Source: Littorina saxatilis (lineage: Eukaryota > Mollusca > Gastropoda > Littorinimorpha > Littorinidae). Taken from it: a DNA stretch of 64,000 nucleotides. Each line of letters opens with the position of its first letter. Position 1 is the stretch's first letter. Of the stretch, positions 11,640 through 25,300 are shown one piece after another. Below the pieces are notes generated by a model, which was not told the DNA's origin, ran no database searches, and saw only the letters and a program-made list of their open reading frames with translations. The DNA lies in NCBI RefSeq assembly GCF_037325665.1, contig NC_090253.1, positions 17,821,496-17,885,495 on the forward strand, given 5' to 3'. The position numbers and the translations under genes were made by a program.

Positions 11640-11718
11640 GCTCTGTTATCGCAGCAGTCTGTAAAAGTATGGAATCATTATGATTCTTTACTTTTACTCA
11701 CTTCTGCGATAACAGAGC
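11640..11718. repeat. 79-nt near-perfect hairpin
   Basis: The left arm GCTCTGTTATCGCAG pairs with CTGCGATAACAGAGC, and pairing resumes through GTAAAAGTA and a self-complementary AATCATTATGATT centre. A few mismatches lie around the middle of each arm. Size and shape suit either a tiny foldback element or a microRNA-like precursor. No sequence match to a known microRNA is claimed. Confidence 0.6.
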
Positions 11719-12186
11719 GGGGCTACAACACCCTGCCTCTCTCTCTCCATCCACGGCAGTGTAAGACCGGAGAGCTTGATATCGGCACCGCAATTAAGTA
11801 TATCAGCAATGAACACTTATTAATCGCGCACAGCCTTCTCTGAAAAGCTCAGTACTAACAAATGTGTGTGTACATGTATCCATGTATACAAACACTGACC
11901 GTCACTGGAAGAGAGAAAGAATCCAGCATGTATAGCTCTAGGATCGACGGCACATCAATTTTCCCTTCACTGCCAACAGTATAGACCTGAGTCATACTCA
12001 GTGATTTGGCTCGAACATAATAGGAATTCATTGTAAGCATGGACGGTCTAGTCATTTTTGACGTCACTTTAGTATTGTGCAAACAACTTTGCCAGATCAA
12101 AACAGATACATTATTTGATTACCTCAGTGAATGGGCATTCCTAATGTCTAGTAATAATGTTGTCACAGTGTGGGTGGTGGGGAGGG

Positions 12187-12254
12187 GGCGTGCGTGCGTG
12201 TGTGTGTGTGTGTGATGTGCGTGTGTATGTGTGTGCGTGCGTGCGCGCGCGCGA

Positions 12255-12306
<52 letters not shown>

Positions 12307-12330
12307 CTGCGCGTGTTTGTGTGTTCATGT
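12187..12330. repeat. (TG)n microsatellite with TGCG interruptions
   Basis: Compound TG/GTGC/GCGC repeat. It produces long but meaningless Val-Cys and His-Thr frames on both strands. Confidence 0.95.
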
Positions 12331-12418
12331 GTGTATACATGGAAAGAGAGAATGCTTACTGTCCGCGGCTACAGGCTAAATATTTCGCCTCTTAAGGACA
12401 TGTTTATGGGCTATATGC

Positions 12419-12446
12419 AAGGACTACTACAAGTGTAGTAGTCCTT
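12419..12446. repeat. Perfect 12-bp stem-loop
   Basis: AAGGACTACTAC, loop AAGT, then GTAGTAGTCCTT. CTATATG occurs on both outer sides. Function unknown. Confidence 0.6.
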
Positions 12447-12584
12447 GGCTATATGATAATTTGCGTTTTTACGCCCTCACGGCTTTTGATGATATACACA
12501 AGTGTATGCGTGCCGCATTGTATGTCTTATATCCAGGATTCGATTATAGATGTAGCAACATTCTCATTCTTTTCAGCTGTGGAA

Positions 12585-12704
12585 TAAAAAACGCTCGCGC
12601 TGGACCCGAGTAGGCCTACTCTTCAGACTGGCTCGCTCAATAAATATAAAAAACGCTCGCGCTGGACCCGAGTACTCTTCAGACTGGCTCGCTCAATAAA
12701 TATA
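12585..12704 (+). repeat. Two-unit tandem duplication, ~60 bp
   Basis: Two copies of a unit containing CGCTCGCGCTGGACCCGAGT and GACTGGCTCGCTCAATAAAT lie head to tail, differing mainly by a 7-bp insertion in the first. The near identity suggests a recent local duplication. Confidence 0.85.
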
Positions 12705-13681
12705 AATGTTTGGAATGTCTGTGGTGTGAATGTTGGTTTCTGACCAGAAATGCAGATCTATCTCTGGCCGATTCATAGATTCAACCTACAAACTGCGACC
12801 TCATCTGTGATCAGATGGCCAAGCAATGCGTGAAATCTTTTATTCTAAAGCCTTATGGCTCGTTTCGACAAGCATTAAACGGATGAAATTAACCACATGC
12901 AGTTTATTCTTCAGAAAAATGCACACAAAAAATGGGTTGGGTTCGGTGATTTGTACATAAACGTCTTCCTCGCGATAGATTCGCTTATTATTTTGTCTTA
13001 TGAAGCCGTCATCAACACGAACACAATGATTGCAGAAGCAAACTCTGTACCTACACGACCGAGACACAAGACTGATTATTTCACAGCTGCAATGAGAATA
13101 GAGAACAAAGACGTTTTGGGTAAGCTTACTCACGTCAAGTCTTAACTGACAAGCTAGGAACAGACGGAAAATTCCGAACAAAAGTAAATGACGTCAAAGT
13201 CTCTTTCGCTTTGCGTGTAACTTTGTCATGACGTATTTTTGTGTGACGCGTTCGGCTGTTCTATCAGGTCAATGGCTGCGTGTTGCCCCGCCGGTGTGAA
13301 CTCCTCCTACGGCCAAGTCGTTTTTGTGGTTTATTTCGCATTTAGGTCCCAGGTAACATTATGAAGTTTTAATACGATCAATCGGACCTATTATCAAGTT
13401 AGTGTATCAACTTTTGAACGAACTGCGCCCAGTAGTTTCCCAGCAATAAGCTGTTAAGTGGAGAAAGACAGACAGACACACAATTAAAGTCTGCTGAGCC
13501 CTAGTACTAGCGTACTCGGGGATAACTTCCCTGTTTTAACGAAGGCCACAAAGTGTCTAATTGTTGGTTCAATTACTACTGTAATTATTGTCGTTGTTGT
13601 TTCCTGCTGGTTTAAATGTGGATATAGCCACTATCTAAAAAATCATTTTTTAAATGCTATTGTGAGCCTTCATGCCATTTT

Positions 13682-14530
13682 TACATTTAGTCAAGTTTTG
13701 ACTAAATGTTTTAACATAGAGGGGGAATCGAGACGTGGTGTATGTGTGTGTGTCTGCCTGTCTGTCTGTGCGTGTGTGTGTGTAGAGCGATTCAGACCAA
13801 ACTACTGGACCGATCTTTATGACATTTGACATGAGAGTTCCTGGGAATGATATCCCCGGACATATCTTTTCTTTTTTTCGATAAATACTTTTGATGACGT
13901 CATATCCGGCTTTTTTGTAAAAGTTGAGGCGGCACTGTCACACCCTCATTTTTCAATCAAATTGATTGAAATTTTTGTAAAGCAATCTTCGACAAAGGCC
14001 GGACTTCGGTATTGCATTTCAGCTTGGTGGCTTAAAAATTAATAATTAATGACTTTGTCATTAAAAATCTGAAAATTGTAATAATTTTTTTAATATAAAA
14101 CGATCCAAATTTACGTTCATCTTATTCTACATCATTTCCTGATTCCAAATACATATAAATATGTTATACTTGGATTAAAAACAAGCTCTGAAAATTAAAA
14201 ATATAAAAATTATGATCAAAATTAAATTTCCGAAATCGATTTAAAAACAATTTCATCTTATTCCTTGTCGGTTCCTGATTCCAAAAACATATTGATATGA
14301 TATGTTTGGATTAAAAAAACGCTCAGAAAGTTAAAACGAAGAGAGGTAGAGAAAAGCGTGCTATGCAGCACAGCGAAACCACTACCGCGCTGAACAGGCT
14401 CGTCAGTTTCACTCCGTTTTGCACAAGCGGCGGACTACGGTCATTGTGAAAAAATGCAGTGCGTTCAGTTTCATTCTGTGAGTTCCACAGCTTGACTAAA
14501 TGTAGTAATTTCGCCTTAAGCGACTTGTTC
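13682..14530 (-). mobile_element. Family-1 asymmetric-end element, copy b
   Basis: Full-length copy of the element described at 2111-2973, with terminal palindrome, (TG)n tract, paired internal ~95-bp segments and AACAAG end (as CTTGTT at 14524-14529). It is very close to copies f and g, and so probably young. Confidence 0.88.
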
Positions 14531-15390
14531 TTCTTTGTAACAACTAGGCTAGCATACTCGCACAATACTCTCTGGTTAAATGACACAGTTCGTTTGAATG
14601 GCTATTTAGCTTGCGTAAACCACACACCAGATTTCGTTGGGTTTTTTTTTACCCCTGAGCCATCATGGACCCGTGTCACATAGTTTCTCACAATTTAGTC
14701 ATTTTTCTCACAATTTAGTCGTCAGTTTGTGATTTCAATGCGACTCGCTGTATCTGCAATAGCACGTTATTGTGTACCTCTGAATCTAAAATGCAACAAA
14801 CGACTGCGAGTCACACGAACTTATCGGCGGCGGTTAGCTTCAAAGAAGCCAGAGATACGCAGAAAATTCGTCTGCTTGGGGAAACACGACCTTGCGTGAC
14901 CTGTTTCCGGGTTCTCTTTTTTCAAACTTTCAAAACTTCGAATTGTACTGATCTTGTCTTGATGAAAAAAGAAATCTTGTATGATTTAAGAATGTTTGTG
15001 TTACAAGCTGTCAATTTATTATTTAGATTTTAAAAGATAGTTCTAGCGCCAAAACGAGGCGTCCGATTGTAGTGAGGACAATCCGGCTGGCCACGCACAA
15101 ATAAATTCTTTGAAAAATGCTCGCTCTTTACGGAGGCCACCTAGGATGTTCTCAAGCGATGAGTGTTTAAACAAAAGGGTGTTTGTACTGTGTATAAAAG
15201 GCTGAAAGTGTCTGTGACCAGAAACTGATGGTTTAAGCGGCTGAATGTGCCTTTAAGTATTGCTGTAAATCCTCGATGACTTAGTGGGTATAGTCTTGAC
15301 TCCGCGGAATGTTGAGCTTTACTGAGAACTTTATTAGCCTTGTGAATTCGATTCGTTCCCCTTATTATCTTTCGTCACTGAGAACCCCCT

Positions 15391-15446
15391 CGCCCCCCCC
15401 CCCCCCCCCCACCCCAACACACACTCTCTCTCTCTCCCTCTCTCTC

Positions 15447-15485
<39 letters not shown>

Positions 15486-15505
15486 TACACACACATGCAC
15501 GCACG

Positions 15506-15544
<39 letters not shown>
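15391..15544. repeat. Compound poly-C/(CT)n/(CA)n microsatellite
   Basis: A run of about 20 C is followed by CT-rich and then two (CA)n blocks separated by a CACG/CATG interruption. Confidence 0.95.
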
Positions 15545-15548
<4 letters not shown>

Positions 15549-16152
15549 ACATCAGGAGGCCCCTAGCTCCGGGCAAGACAATTTTTTCTGGACAGTGTAC
15601 CACAACATATTCATCGGGACTTGTGTACTAAGTCTATATAAAGTGATCTTTTTATCCAGGCCTTTTCTTTTCATTTCTTCTTTTTTTCGGATTTGTTTCT
15701 TTCCTTTGAGATTATTTTTCTTTCTCGAACAACCAATCAGGTTTCCTCTGAAATTCGCAGATCCCAGAAGAATTCCCTAGCCTGGCGACTCGTGGTGAAC
15801 ATCATCGGTTACAGGAGAATGATCGTGCCTTTCACGTGTGATATTTACATAAAATTAGCAAGCTGACACAGAATAATTAACACCGTATGAATTACTGTCT
15901 GGTCACATGACAATCTTGGGGGTTTTCTGATGTGAAAAATCACGACTGATATCATGAGAGGTATTGTCTTGTTGCGTATTTATGAATGCCCTCGAGCGTG
16001 ATTTGTTCGTTGCATCAAAAGCGTGTTGCAGTTAGATCGGGCATGCCGGCTCCTTCGTTGATCCTCCGAAAGCTATCTTCGTTGATTAAACTCGACGGTC
16101 TTTTCGAGTGCTTCATTTAACGAGGTTGGACATGTGCCCCGGTATTAGGTAA

Positions 16153-16319
16153 GTGTTTGTTTGTTTGTGTGTTTGTTTGTTGTTTTGTTTGTATGTTGTT
16201 GGGTGGGATTGTTTGGTTTTTTGTGTGTGTGGAGGGGGGGCTTTGTTTTGTTTTGTATGTATGTGTGTGTTTGTTTGTGTGCGTGCGTGCGTGTGTGGGC
16301 GTGCGTGCATGTGTGTTTG

Positions 16320-16369
<50 letters not shown>

Positions 16370-16370
16370 A
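16153..16370. repeat. GTTT-rich tract passing into (GT)n
   Basis: Irregular GTTT/GTGT sequence becomes a pure (GT)n run of about 50 bp near 16320-16368. Overlapping ORFs here are repeat artefacts. Confidence 0.9.
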
Positions 16371-16776
16371 CGAGCTGTTTTTCTTTGTTATAACAGTACC
16401 TTAGAACTGCCGATAAATTATTGAAGAACAATTAATTTTAGCTGAGAATTGCAAACCTAGCGGATTGAGTCATTAGAACTCCCAAGAAAAAAAATCACAT
16501 GAAATGAATGAACAGATGTGCGAGCAAACAAACAAACTAAACTCATTTTAATTAACTGAACAGTTTGCAGATTAGGTCTCCAAATTTACTTGAAAGATTA
16601 ACGGTTTTATTGCTACTTGACAGTAAATATAGTGTACATCAAAAGGAAAGACATATATGAGTATTCTTTGTTTTTGCCAACAACTATTGAGTTGTACCAC
16701 GCCGTTGAGGTTCTATGAACTATTCTTTATAACATTTATTCGTTAACGTGTATTTCCGCAATTTGGACTCATTTTT

Positions 16777-17641
16777 ACATTTAGTCAAGTTCTGACTAAA
16801 TGTTTTAACATAGAGGGGGGAATCGAGACGAGGCTCATGGTGTATGTGTGTCTGTCTGTCTGTGTGTGTGTGTGTGTGTAGAGCGATTCAGACTAAACTA
16901 CTGGACCGATCTTTATGAAATTTGACATGAGAGTTCCTGGGTATGATATCCTCAGACGTTTTTTTCATTTTTTTGATAAATGTCTTTGATGACGTCATAT
17001 CCGGCTTTTCGTGAAAGTTGAGGCGGCACTGTCACGCCCTCATTTTTCAATGAAATTGATTGAAATTTTGGCCAAGCAATCTTCGACGAAGGCCGGACTT
17101 TGGTATTGCATTTCAGCTAGGAGGCTTAAAAATTAATTAATGACTTTGGTCATTAAAAATCTAAAAACTGTAATTAAAAATATTTTTGTATAAAACGATC
17201 TAAACATAATTTCATCTTATTTTTCATCATTTTCTGATTCCAAAAACATGTAAATATGTTATATTCGAATTAAAAACAAGCTCTGAAAATTAAAAATATA
17301 AAAATTATGATTAAAATTAAATTTACGAAATCGATTTTAAAACAATTTCATCTTATTCCTTGTCGATTCCTGATTCCAAAAACATATGATATGTTATGTT
17401 TTTATCAAAAGCAAGCTCAGAATATTAAAAAGAATAGAGATACAGAAAAGCGTGTTGTCCTTCTCAGCTTAACCAGTACCGCGCTATTTTGGCTAGTCAA
17501 TTTCACTGCCTTTGCCACGAGCGGTGGACTGACGATGCTACGAGTATACGGTCTTGCTGAAAAAATACAGTGCGTTCAGTTTCATTCTGTGAGTTCGACA
17601 GCTTGACGAAATGTTGTATTTTTGCCTTACGCGACTTGTTA
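16777..17641 (-). mobile_element. Family-1 asymmetric-end element, copy c
   Basis: Full-length but more diverged copy. It belongs to the second subfamily, in which the segment near the AACAAG end reads TGCCACGAGCGGTGGACTGACGA rather than the CTACCGCGCTGAACAG type. Confidence 0.82.
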
Positions 17642-18372
17642 ATTTCGTATAATTGAACATAGTGCTGTAGCCTGAAACTCTGTCGTGAAACACAGTTGGG
17701 ATTGTTACATATGAACATGCCTGACTAATTTAATCACAAATAAAGTTATTCAAGCAGTTTGATTAGTTTTGATGAATTTTTAAATATTGCATTTCAGATT
17801 GAATATTGCATTTCACTGTTTATTATTTTTGGGCATGAGTTTAGTAAACTTTCTATTCTAGCGTTGCATCGTGTGGGGAGCTTGCCAGTGTTGATCAGAG
17901 ACATTTAAGCTTTACCTCACGGCAAAGGCATTAGGGGCATGTCGATCATGCTATGGCCGACAGGGAATACTGTATTTTTGGTTGTCAGTTTTAAGTGCAC
18001 ATCGCACAGTTATATTTCTTTGCAGATTGAGCTGCAACAACAACTACACAACAAAAGCAACGCAAAAACGTTAACAAACAGTTAAAACTGATTAAACGAA
18101 ATCCATTTTCAATGTTCCTGTCTCGCCATATGGTGACCTACATTTAAAGCGCTTTCATTGGTCGCCTCAGTCTTCCCATGGTTTTGCAACACACGTGACT
18201 GTCGTCCCTATTTCTGCCGTTGATTTTTTTCTTTTTCTTTTAGTTGCTTAACATCACGAAACCGATCGCATGATGTATCGTACGTTCCATTGTCGATGTT
18301 AAAGGTATACGTCCTCTTGTTCCCTCGGCACGGTCCTGTCACACAGAGTCTTCAGTTTAAGATTAAGCAGGC
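17642..18372. other. Non-coding spacer
   Basis: No gene or clear repeat seen. The only signal is the 12-bp left target duplication of the following SINE at 18361-18372. Confidence 0.4.
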
Positions 18373-18755
18373 GACGGGCGCTCTGGCGTAGTGGATAAGA
18401 CATCGGCCTCCTATTCGGAAGGTCGTGAGTTCAAATCCCAGCTGCGGCCGCCTGGTGGGTTAAGGGTGGAGATTTTTTCGATCTCCCAGGTCAACTTGTG
18501 TGCAGACCTGCTAGTGTCTTATCCCCCTTCGTGTGTACACGCAAGCACAAGACCGAGTGCGCACGGAAAAGACCCTGTAATCCATGTCAGACTTCGGTGG
18601 GTTATAGTAACACGAAAATACACCGCATGCTTCCTCCGAAATCGGCGTATGCTGCCTGAATGGCGGGGTAAAAACGGTCATACACGTAAAAATCCACTCG
18701 TGCAAAAACATGAGTAAACGTGGAAGTTTCAGCCCATGACCAAAGAAGAAGAAGA
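18373..18755 (+). mobile_element. tRNA-derived SINE, full length, + orientation
   Basis: The head resembles a tRNA gene with RNA polymerase III A box (TGGCGTAGTGG, near 18384) and B box (GTTCAAATCC, near 18429). A tRNA-unrelated body and a short GAAGAAGAA tail follow. Flanking direct repeats GATTAAGCAGGC (18361-18372) and GATTGAGCAGGC (18756-18767) differ at one base. A second copy lies on the minus strand at 62044-62415. This is a retroposon, not a working tRNA gene. Confidence 0.9.
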
Positions 18756-18767
18756 GATTGAGCAGGC

Positions 18768-20618
18768 AAAAGAGAAAAACAAAAACATTGTTTGCGCGAT
18801 TCTGTCGCTGCACAATATCCCCGGGGATAGCAGCCCGACTTTCCTTGAGGCAATTCTCCAAGAACTATAAGATCATATACCAAATATACACAAGCACTTT
18901 AAAACATCGGACTAGCTATAGTTGGCAATAGAAAACACCTGCCCTCCCCACCCACTTACCTCCCCTATTCAAAGTTAAACATGGCGGTTTTTTGTTTGTC
19001 GTTAACTATGTGGACGACGGCGCTTTAAAATAACGTGTGTTACACATCCTGAAATATCAAGTAGTTATGCCTCCTGCCAAAAATTGAAGGGGTATCAACA
19101 TAAAAATTGCGACTGAACGTTACTGTAAATAACTTTCCTACGCACTGATACATTCAAATAAACATTTTTTTGTGTCGTGTATGGCTTGTTAAGCGGAAAG
19201 ATTTGTAAAGTTTGTTTTTATAAGTTGTTTAATAGCTTCTCACAGTTGTTTAGAAAATATGACTGCATGTGTTATTGCCTTTGTCACAGACACTGGATTC
19301 AAAGCTTACAATTAAACGTCATACCCACAAGCACGAACACTCCTCGCGTTCATACCTGCTATTTACAAATGTATCCGCTGATTTTATACCTTTCTATTCG
19401 TTCAAACAAATTTTATTCAAAACAACTCACGTGAAACAATCATTAACAAGACAGTAATTAGGACACGAACTCAAGCAGGAGCTTATAATTATTGCGTGGT
19501 ATATGAATACATTTTTACTGAGCTTGTTGCACTTGAATGTTGCCATCAGGAGCTACTTTACCTCAGATCGTACTAGCGGGATGTGGGAATTAAACTGCTG
19601 CTTTAAAACATGCATCTGGTTGAAGTTAGACTGTACTGAATGCGAGTGCTGATGTTACAATTGATGCAGACCCCACCGCTGAATAAATCTTCCCCCATCA
19701 CGTGAACTGACGAACTGCTATCAGATGTTGTGATCTTTTTATTCAATCTTGGGATGGCGTGATCTTCACCATACTCTCAAACTCCAGTCAATGTGTGCTA
19801 TTAATAACTGAGATGTTATTTGTGTTTTAAACCGCCTGACACTGCGAGGCAATTTTCCTTGTTTTTATAAGGACATTAACATCTTTGAGTCTTGAGTCTA
19901 TTTCAGGTTCAACTTATGAATGCGCCTCTTGTTCAGGCCAATAAAACAGGACTGAATTACGTCACTTAATATATGTATACACTATATACGGCACTTGTAC
20001 AATTAATCGCAAAATCAAAGACTCATTATTGACTAAAGTAGGCGGGTAAGTCTTGACCCACACGCCAGAATTTTAATGGGTTTCTTCATCAACTCGCAGC
20101 CCAAAAAATCGATGATTTAAAATTATAATGCGTCCATGACTGATGGCTAGTGTCCTGCCAAGACATTTCCTACTACGGCCGGCGATTAAAATAGCCATGC
20201 AGTTTTTAAACTTGGGCTGGTACCGGGTCAGTTTTAAGGCTACGACAATGCATTTTGTAATTATTTTGTTGATCGGACATTAACCCCACCGTGTGCGCGA
20301 GCAGAGAGACAGAGAGAGAGAGAGAGAAGTCTGAAGTCTGAAGTCTGAATGTTTTAATGAGTAGGCCTTGGGCCCTTTTCGTGGAGATGAGCACATCTCA
20401 AGCACCAGCATACAAATGCACATAGTAAACAAAAACAAGAACATCCTACTCATTATATATATTCCTATTCCAATAATTCCGGTGTGCTTTTCACACACTT
20501 GCGCGTACATGGGTGTTTGTGTTTGCGTGTGGTCATATGAATGGTGTGTGTCTGTGAGTGTATGTTTACGAGCGCGTGTATGCTTTGTAAGGGAGTATCG
20601 CCCTGTTTCGTTTACGGA
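18768..20618. other. Gene-free stretch
   Basis: AT-rich sequence with short frames only. A small (GA)n run is followed by a tandem repeat of GAAGTCT around 20310-20348. I see no gene, element end or hairpin that I can support. Confidence 0.4.
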
Positions 20619-21605
<987 letters not shown>

Positions 21606-22142
21606 GGAGATTTCTAGAGAATGAGACAGCCAGACAGACATAGAGGACCATACGGAACACGCAGCCCGTAAAAAATAAAATATGACTATACAAAATTTGC
21701 ATCTGTTGAAAAATGTCTGTTCTTCCTCGCCAGGTAACGTCGGCATGCCGTCACCAAGAACTTCACGGACATGCTGTGAGCTCCTAGTACGTAGACACTA
21801 CGTGACATCTTCCTCAGCGAAGTTAGATAAGCACTGATGGCAACGTATCGCCGTTTGTATTGACGTCATAACTGCAGTGACGTCACTATATCTTCGCAGT
21901 TTTTACGGTTTTAACATACATAATCCACGGTAGAGACGATCATATCACATCAAGCAGAACGACGTAATTATGTTTGCAAAAAAAGAGTTATAAAGATGCT
22001 TGACAATTTGTTTCAATGGTCTCAATCACTGCCTTCTTTGTTAGAATAAAATATTGAAAATAAATAAACCGCAATTCTACAGAAAAAATCCTTTTCAGTG
22101 ATAATTTTGCCCGGTATCTACCCATACACAACAATTCACAAA

Positions 22143-22332
22143 ATGACAGCTCAGCTGTTGAGGTTGGGTCATAAGTTGTTTGGCAAACAGTTTTTCCCTC
22201 TCGGGGAAGTCGAAGGACTGCCCCTACCGCCCGTGCAGCTGAGTATGGTGACGTGGCAGAAACAAATCGATGACGTCAGAAAACTGGAGCTACGTGACGA
22301 TGACATCATTCTGTGCGCTTATCCGAAAGCAG
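22143..22332 (+). CDS. Sulfotransferase exon 1
   Basis: It encodes residues 1-63 plus the first base of Gly64, ending in ILCAYPKA, the first half of the PAPS-binding loop. Donor is CAG|GTAAAC. The loop is split between exons 1 and 2. Confidence 0.88.
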
Positions 22333-25300
22333 GTAAACTAGCTTGCCTACTTCGATTTGGACGACTTTGGATATATGCATTGGGTTATCAATGCGATAAG
22401 CTGTTCGTGTTCTTTGTTACTGTTTCCTCCTCTCCTTCTTCTGTCATTTTCTTGTCTTCTTTTTCAAATTAAAAAGAGATACATGTAATCATTAATTGTT
22501 GTCTCATCATGTGTGTGTTTATGAATAGAATGTTGTTTAAACCAATCATCAATTCAAACTGGTCAGGTCGGAGCTCACTTTCCTCGTTCTTGGCTAAAAA
22601 AACAAAAACAAAAACACCACCCATTGCCTGTAAAATATAATGTCCATGGTGCTAGCCACCAGGCAATGCGGATAACGTAACCTTAAGATAAGATTTTCAA
22701 GAGGCAAGAGTCTCAAACTGGTGGTACATATACAGAGCCTATGAACTTGACACAGAAAATAAAGGTCTTAGGATGGGCAAGTCTTAAATCAGGGGGGCTC
22801 TTATCGTTCTAGTAGCAGGCACTCATTGGTTGTAGTAACTCCATGCTGTTGGCAAGCGAGGCGGACTGCGAACCTCTTACCATTAAGAAAAAGCCTTTCT
22901 GTGATAACAGGTGCTTTATTGTAATGGGCCGGTGGTGATGCATTGAAGAAAAGATCCCGTGTAGGCTACATCAGAGTAGCCCTCTTAGTCTAGGCCACTT
23001 ATGATTTCACCTCACAATAATGATCATAGAATTCATTTATATCAAAATGCACAGTACCAACCAAGAAAAAACACATATGAAAAGTCCCGGTGAGAAACTG
23101 GAAAAAAATTTTTTTTCAGGCTTTTTCGATATTTAAACAAATAAATGCAAAAGAAATTAGCAATTTCTTGGAAAAAAATGAGAACCCTATCATGCTGCAT
23201 ATCAAATGAAAGGGCTTGAGCTGAATAACAAGAATATGAAGCTAAAATCCATTTCCGGTCAAATGCAGATGAAATATTCAGTAAGAACGTTATTTCCCGC
23301 GGTAACGGTGATCATATCTGATGACGAAAAGCATCATATCAAAGAAAATCCCTTACATGATGCATAATTCAACCTAGATACCTATCTGACTCCATTTCTA
23401 CAGTCCTAGTGACTCCTACCTCAAATATTAGTCTCCTCCTCCTCTTCATCCATGGGAAGCATCGAAATGAGGCAACTCAGTATTCCACGGCACTGTCCAC
23501 AGGCAGTTGTGCAGCTAAGGCCGACCTTCCGGCAACTACAGCGTTGTGAGGAACAGTCAGTTGTGCAACCACATCTGATGATGTTCATTAACTCCTCAGG
23601 GGCTAGAGGAATGTCAGTGTGAACAGGAAGCAGCTGTCCCCGCTGAAGCTGAAACCCCCATTCCTCAGGCATGAGCTCCAGACTGGTACCCAAACAAGCC
23701 CACTCCTGAACCTGGTAAATGACCCTGTAGGAGTGGTACTTGGCTGCAGCTGAAGTAGGAGGCAGGACTTTTGGCTGAACTTGTTTAGAGCCGGTGGACA
23801 CTTTCTCGTGGTACTTTACCAGCCGAAGCTTGTCAAGAGTCTCACCATCATTTCCTTTGTAGATGTCGACTAACAGACTTTTCTCTCCTGTCTCTGCAAT
23901 CATCTGGTGATCCGAATTAGTCTGCAGGAAAACCTTGGCACTATTTTCAAACAGTTTGTTCTTTTGTTGCAGTCTCTTCACTGGGACACATTTTCTGACA
24001 CTGAAAGGCCGAGAAGTTGTGTCACAGACACTAAATGCATGCGTGAATAAGATATTCTTGCACACATTGGGGCCAAGACGGCTCTGCGTTCTTCTGATGT
24101 CCCAAAGTCTTGTTGTACTTGCCCTGCTCGGGGAGAAGAACACATCCTTCTTGTCTGACTTGACATGAAACAGAAGAAGAATGAGTAGGTCTGTGTCTTC
24201 CCCAACAACATAGTGTATTCTACGGCAGACTGAAGTGCGACCTGAACTATGACACAGTCAGCATCCTCCTGAGCATGCTGCACCGGAATACCATTCTCCT
24301 CCAAGCAATTGCCAACAAGATGAATGAACCGCTGTTTGTTGGTGGTGTTGGAGAGGAACTCCTCCTTCTTCTCTGAGAGCAACATGTCAGGAGTGAACTG
24401 CACGTCACGGCCAGGCAGGGTGCGTCTTTGAACATGGGCCATGTCTTTGGTCGAAGGGCCCCCAAAATACCCATCAAAGACGACTGTTGCAAGAGGGTAT
24501 GAGTTCTTCACATACTCAACATACCTCTCAGCCAAGTGCTTGTAGGATGTGCCTCTCAGCCAAGACAGTTGATGAATTAAAGAGCCCCCATCAAGGATGT
24601 AGTGAACATCTTTGGTTCTCAACATTTCCTGCTGGCAGCCTTCACTGGCATCTCACAAGTGCTTTGCCAAGAGGTGTTTGCTGGATTCTCGCATGAACCC
24701 GCTGTCGTCAAACAAGGATGAGGGCAGGGCTGTCAGTTCATGCTGGAAAATGTCTTCGAGCTTGGACAAGTCGCCACCAGCAACATGGAGAAGGCGCTGG
24801 AAAAGCAGCTGTGGATCTACGCTGACTCACTCACCTCCAATCTTGACAGTGGGTTTGGTGCTCATGGTCACAGCCTCCTCCTTTTTCTTGAAACTGACCG
24901 CTGACACTGCTTGGCCTGTCATTGTCTGGAGAATTCGATGCCCAATCACTTTGGCACTGTCCACGTTAGCAGATGTGTCTGATGTCAGGCCAGTTGCTAT
25001 GCAGACAAGTTGGTGTCCCTCCGTCTCAAAAGGGTTAGTTAGTTAGCTATCTTTTGCTTTTCGGGTCCAGCGGACCCTAATAGGCCAAATCTGGACCCCA
25101 CAAGTTAATCAGTACACATATTTAGATTTAAGACAATTCTAATACACAAAATCAGTAACGTCACCCGAAGGCAACAAAAAAGTCAAAGCACAATCTCAAA
25201 AGGGTTTCTTTGTAGAACGTATCTAACTATAGTGCCGGTGTAACACGAAATTTTTACTCCACGAAAAATTTACTCCGGAGTAAATATTTCGTACGAAATT

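Noticed and set aside
12119-12379. ORFs rich in His-Thr or Val-Cys here and at other (TG)n tracts
   Set aside because: They are translations of dinucleotide repeats.
14770-15033. 87-codon + strand ORF
   Set aside because: No domain, no splice context and average base composition; likely chance.
18373-18450. tRNA-gene-like sequence with A and B boxes
   Set aside because: It is the head of a SINE with a long tail and target duplications; the same structure recurs at 62044-62415.
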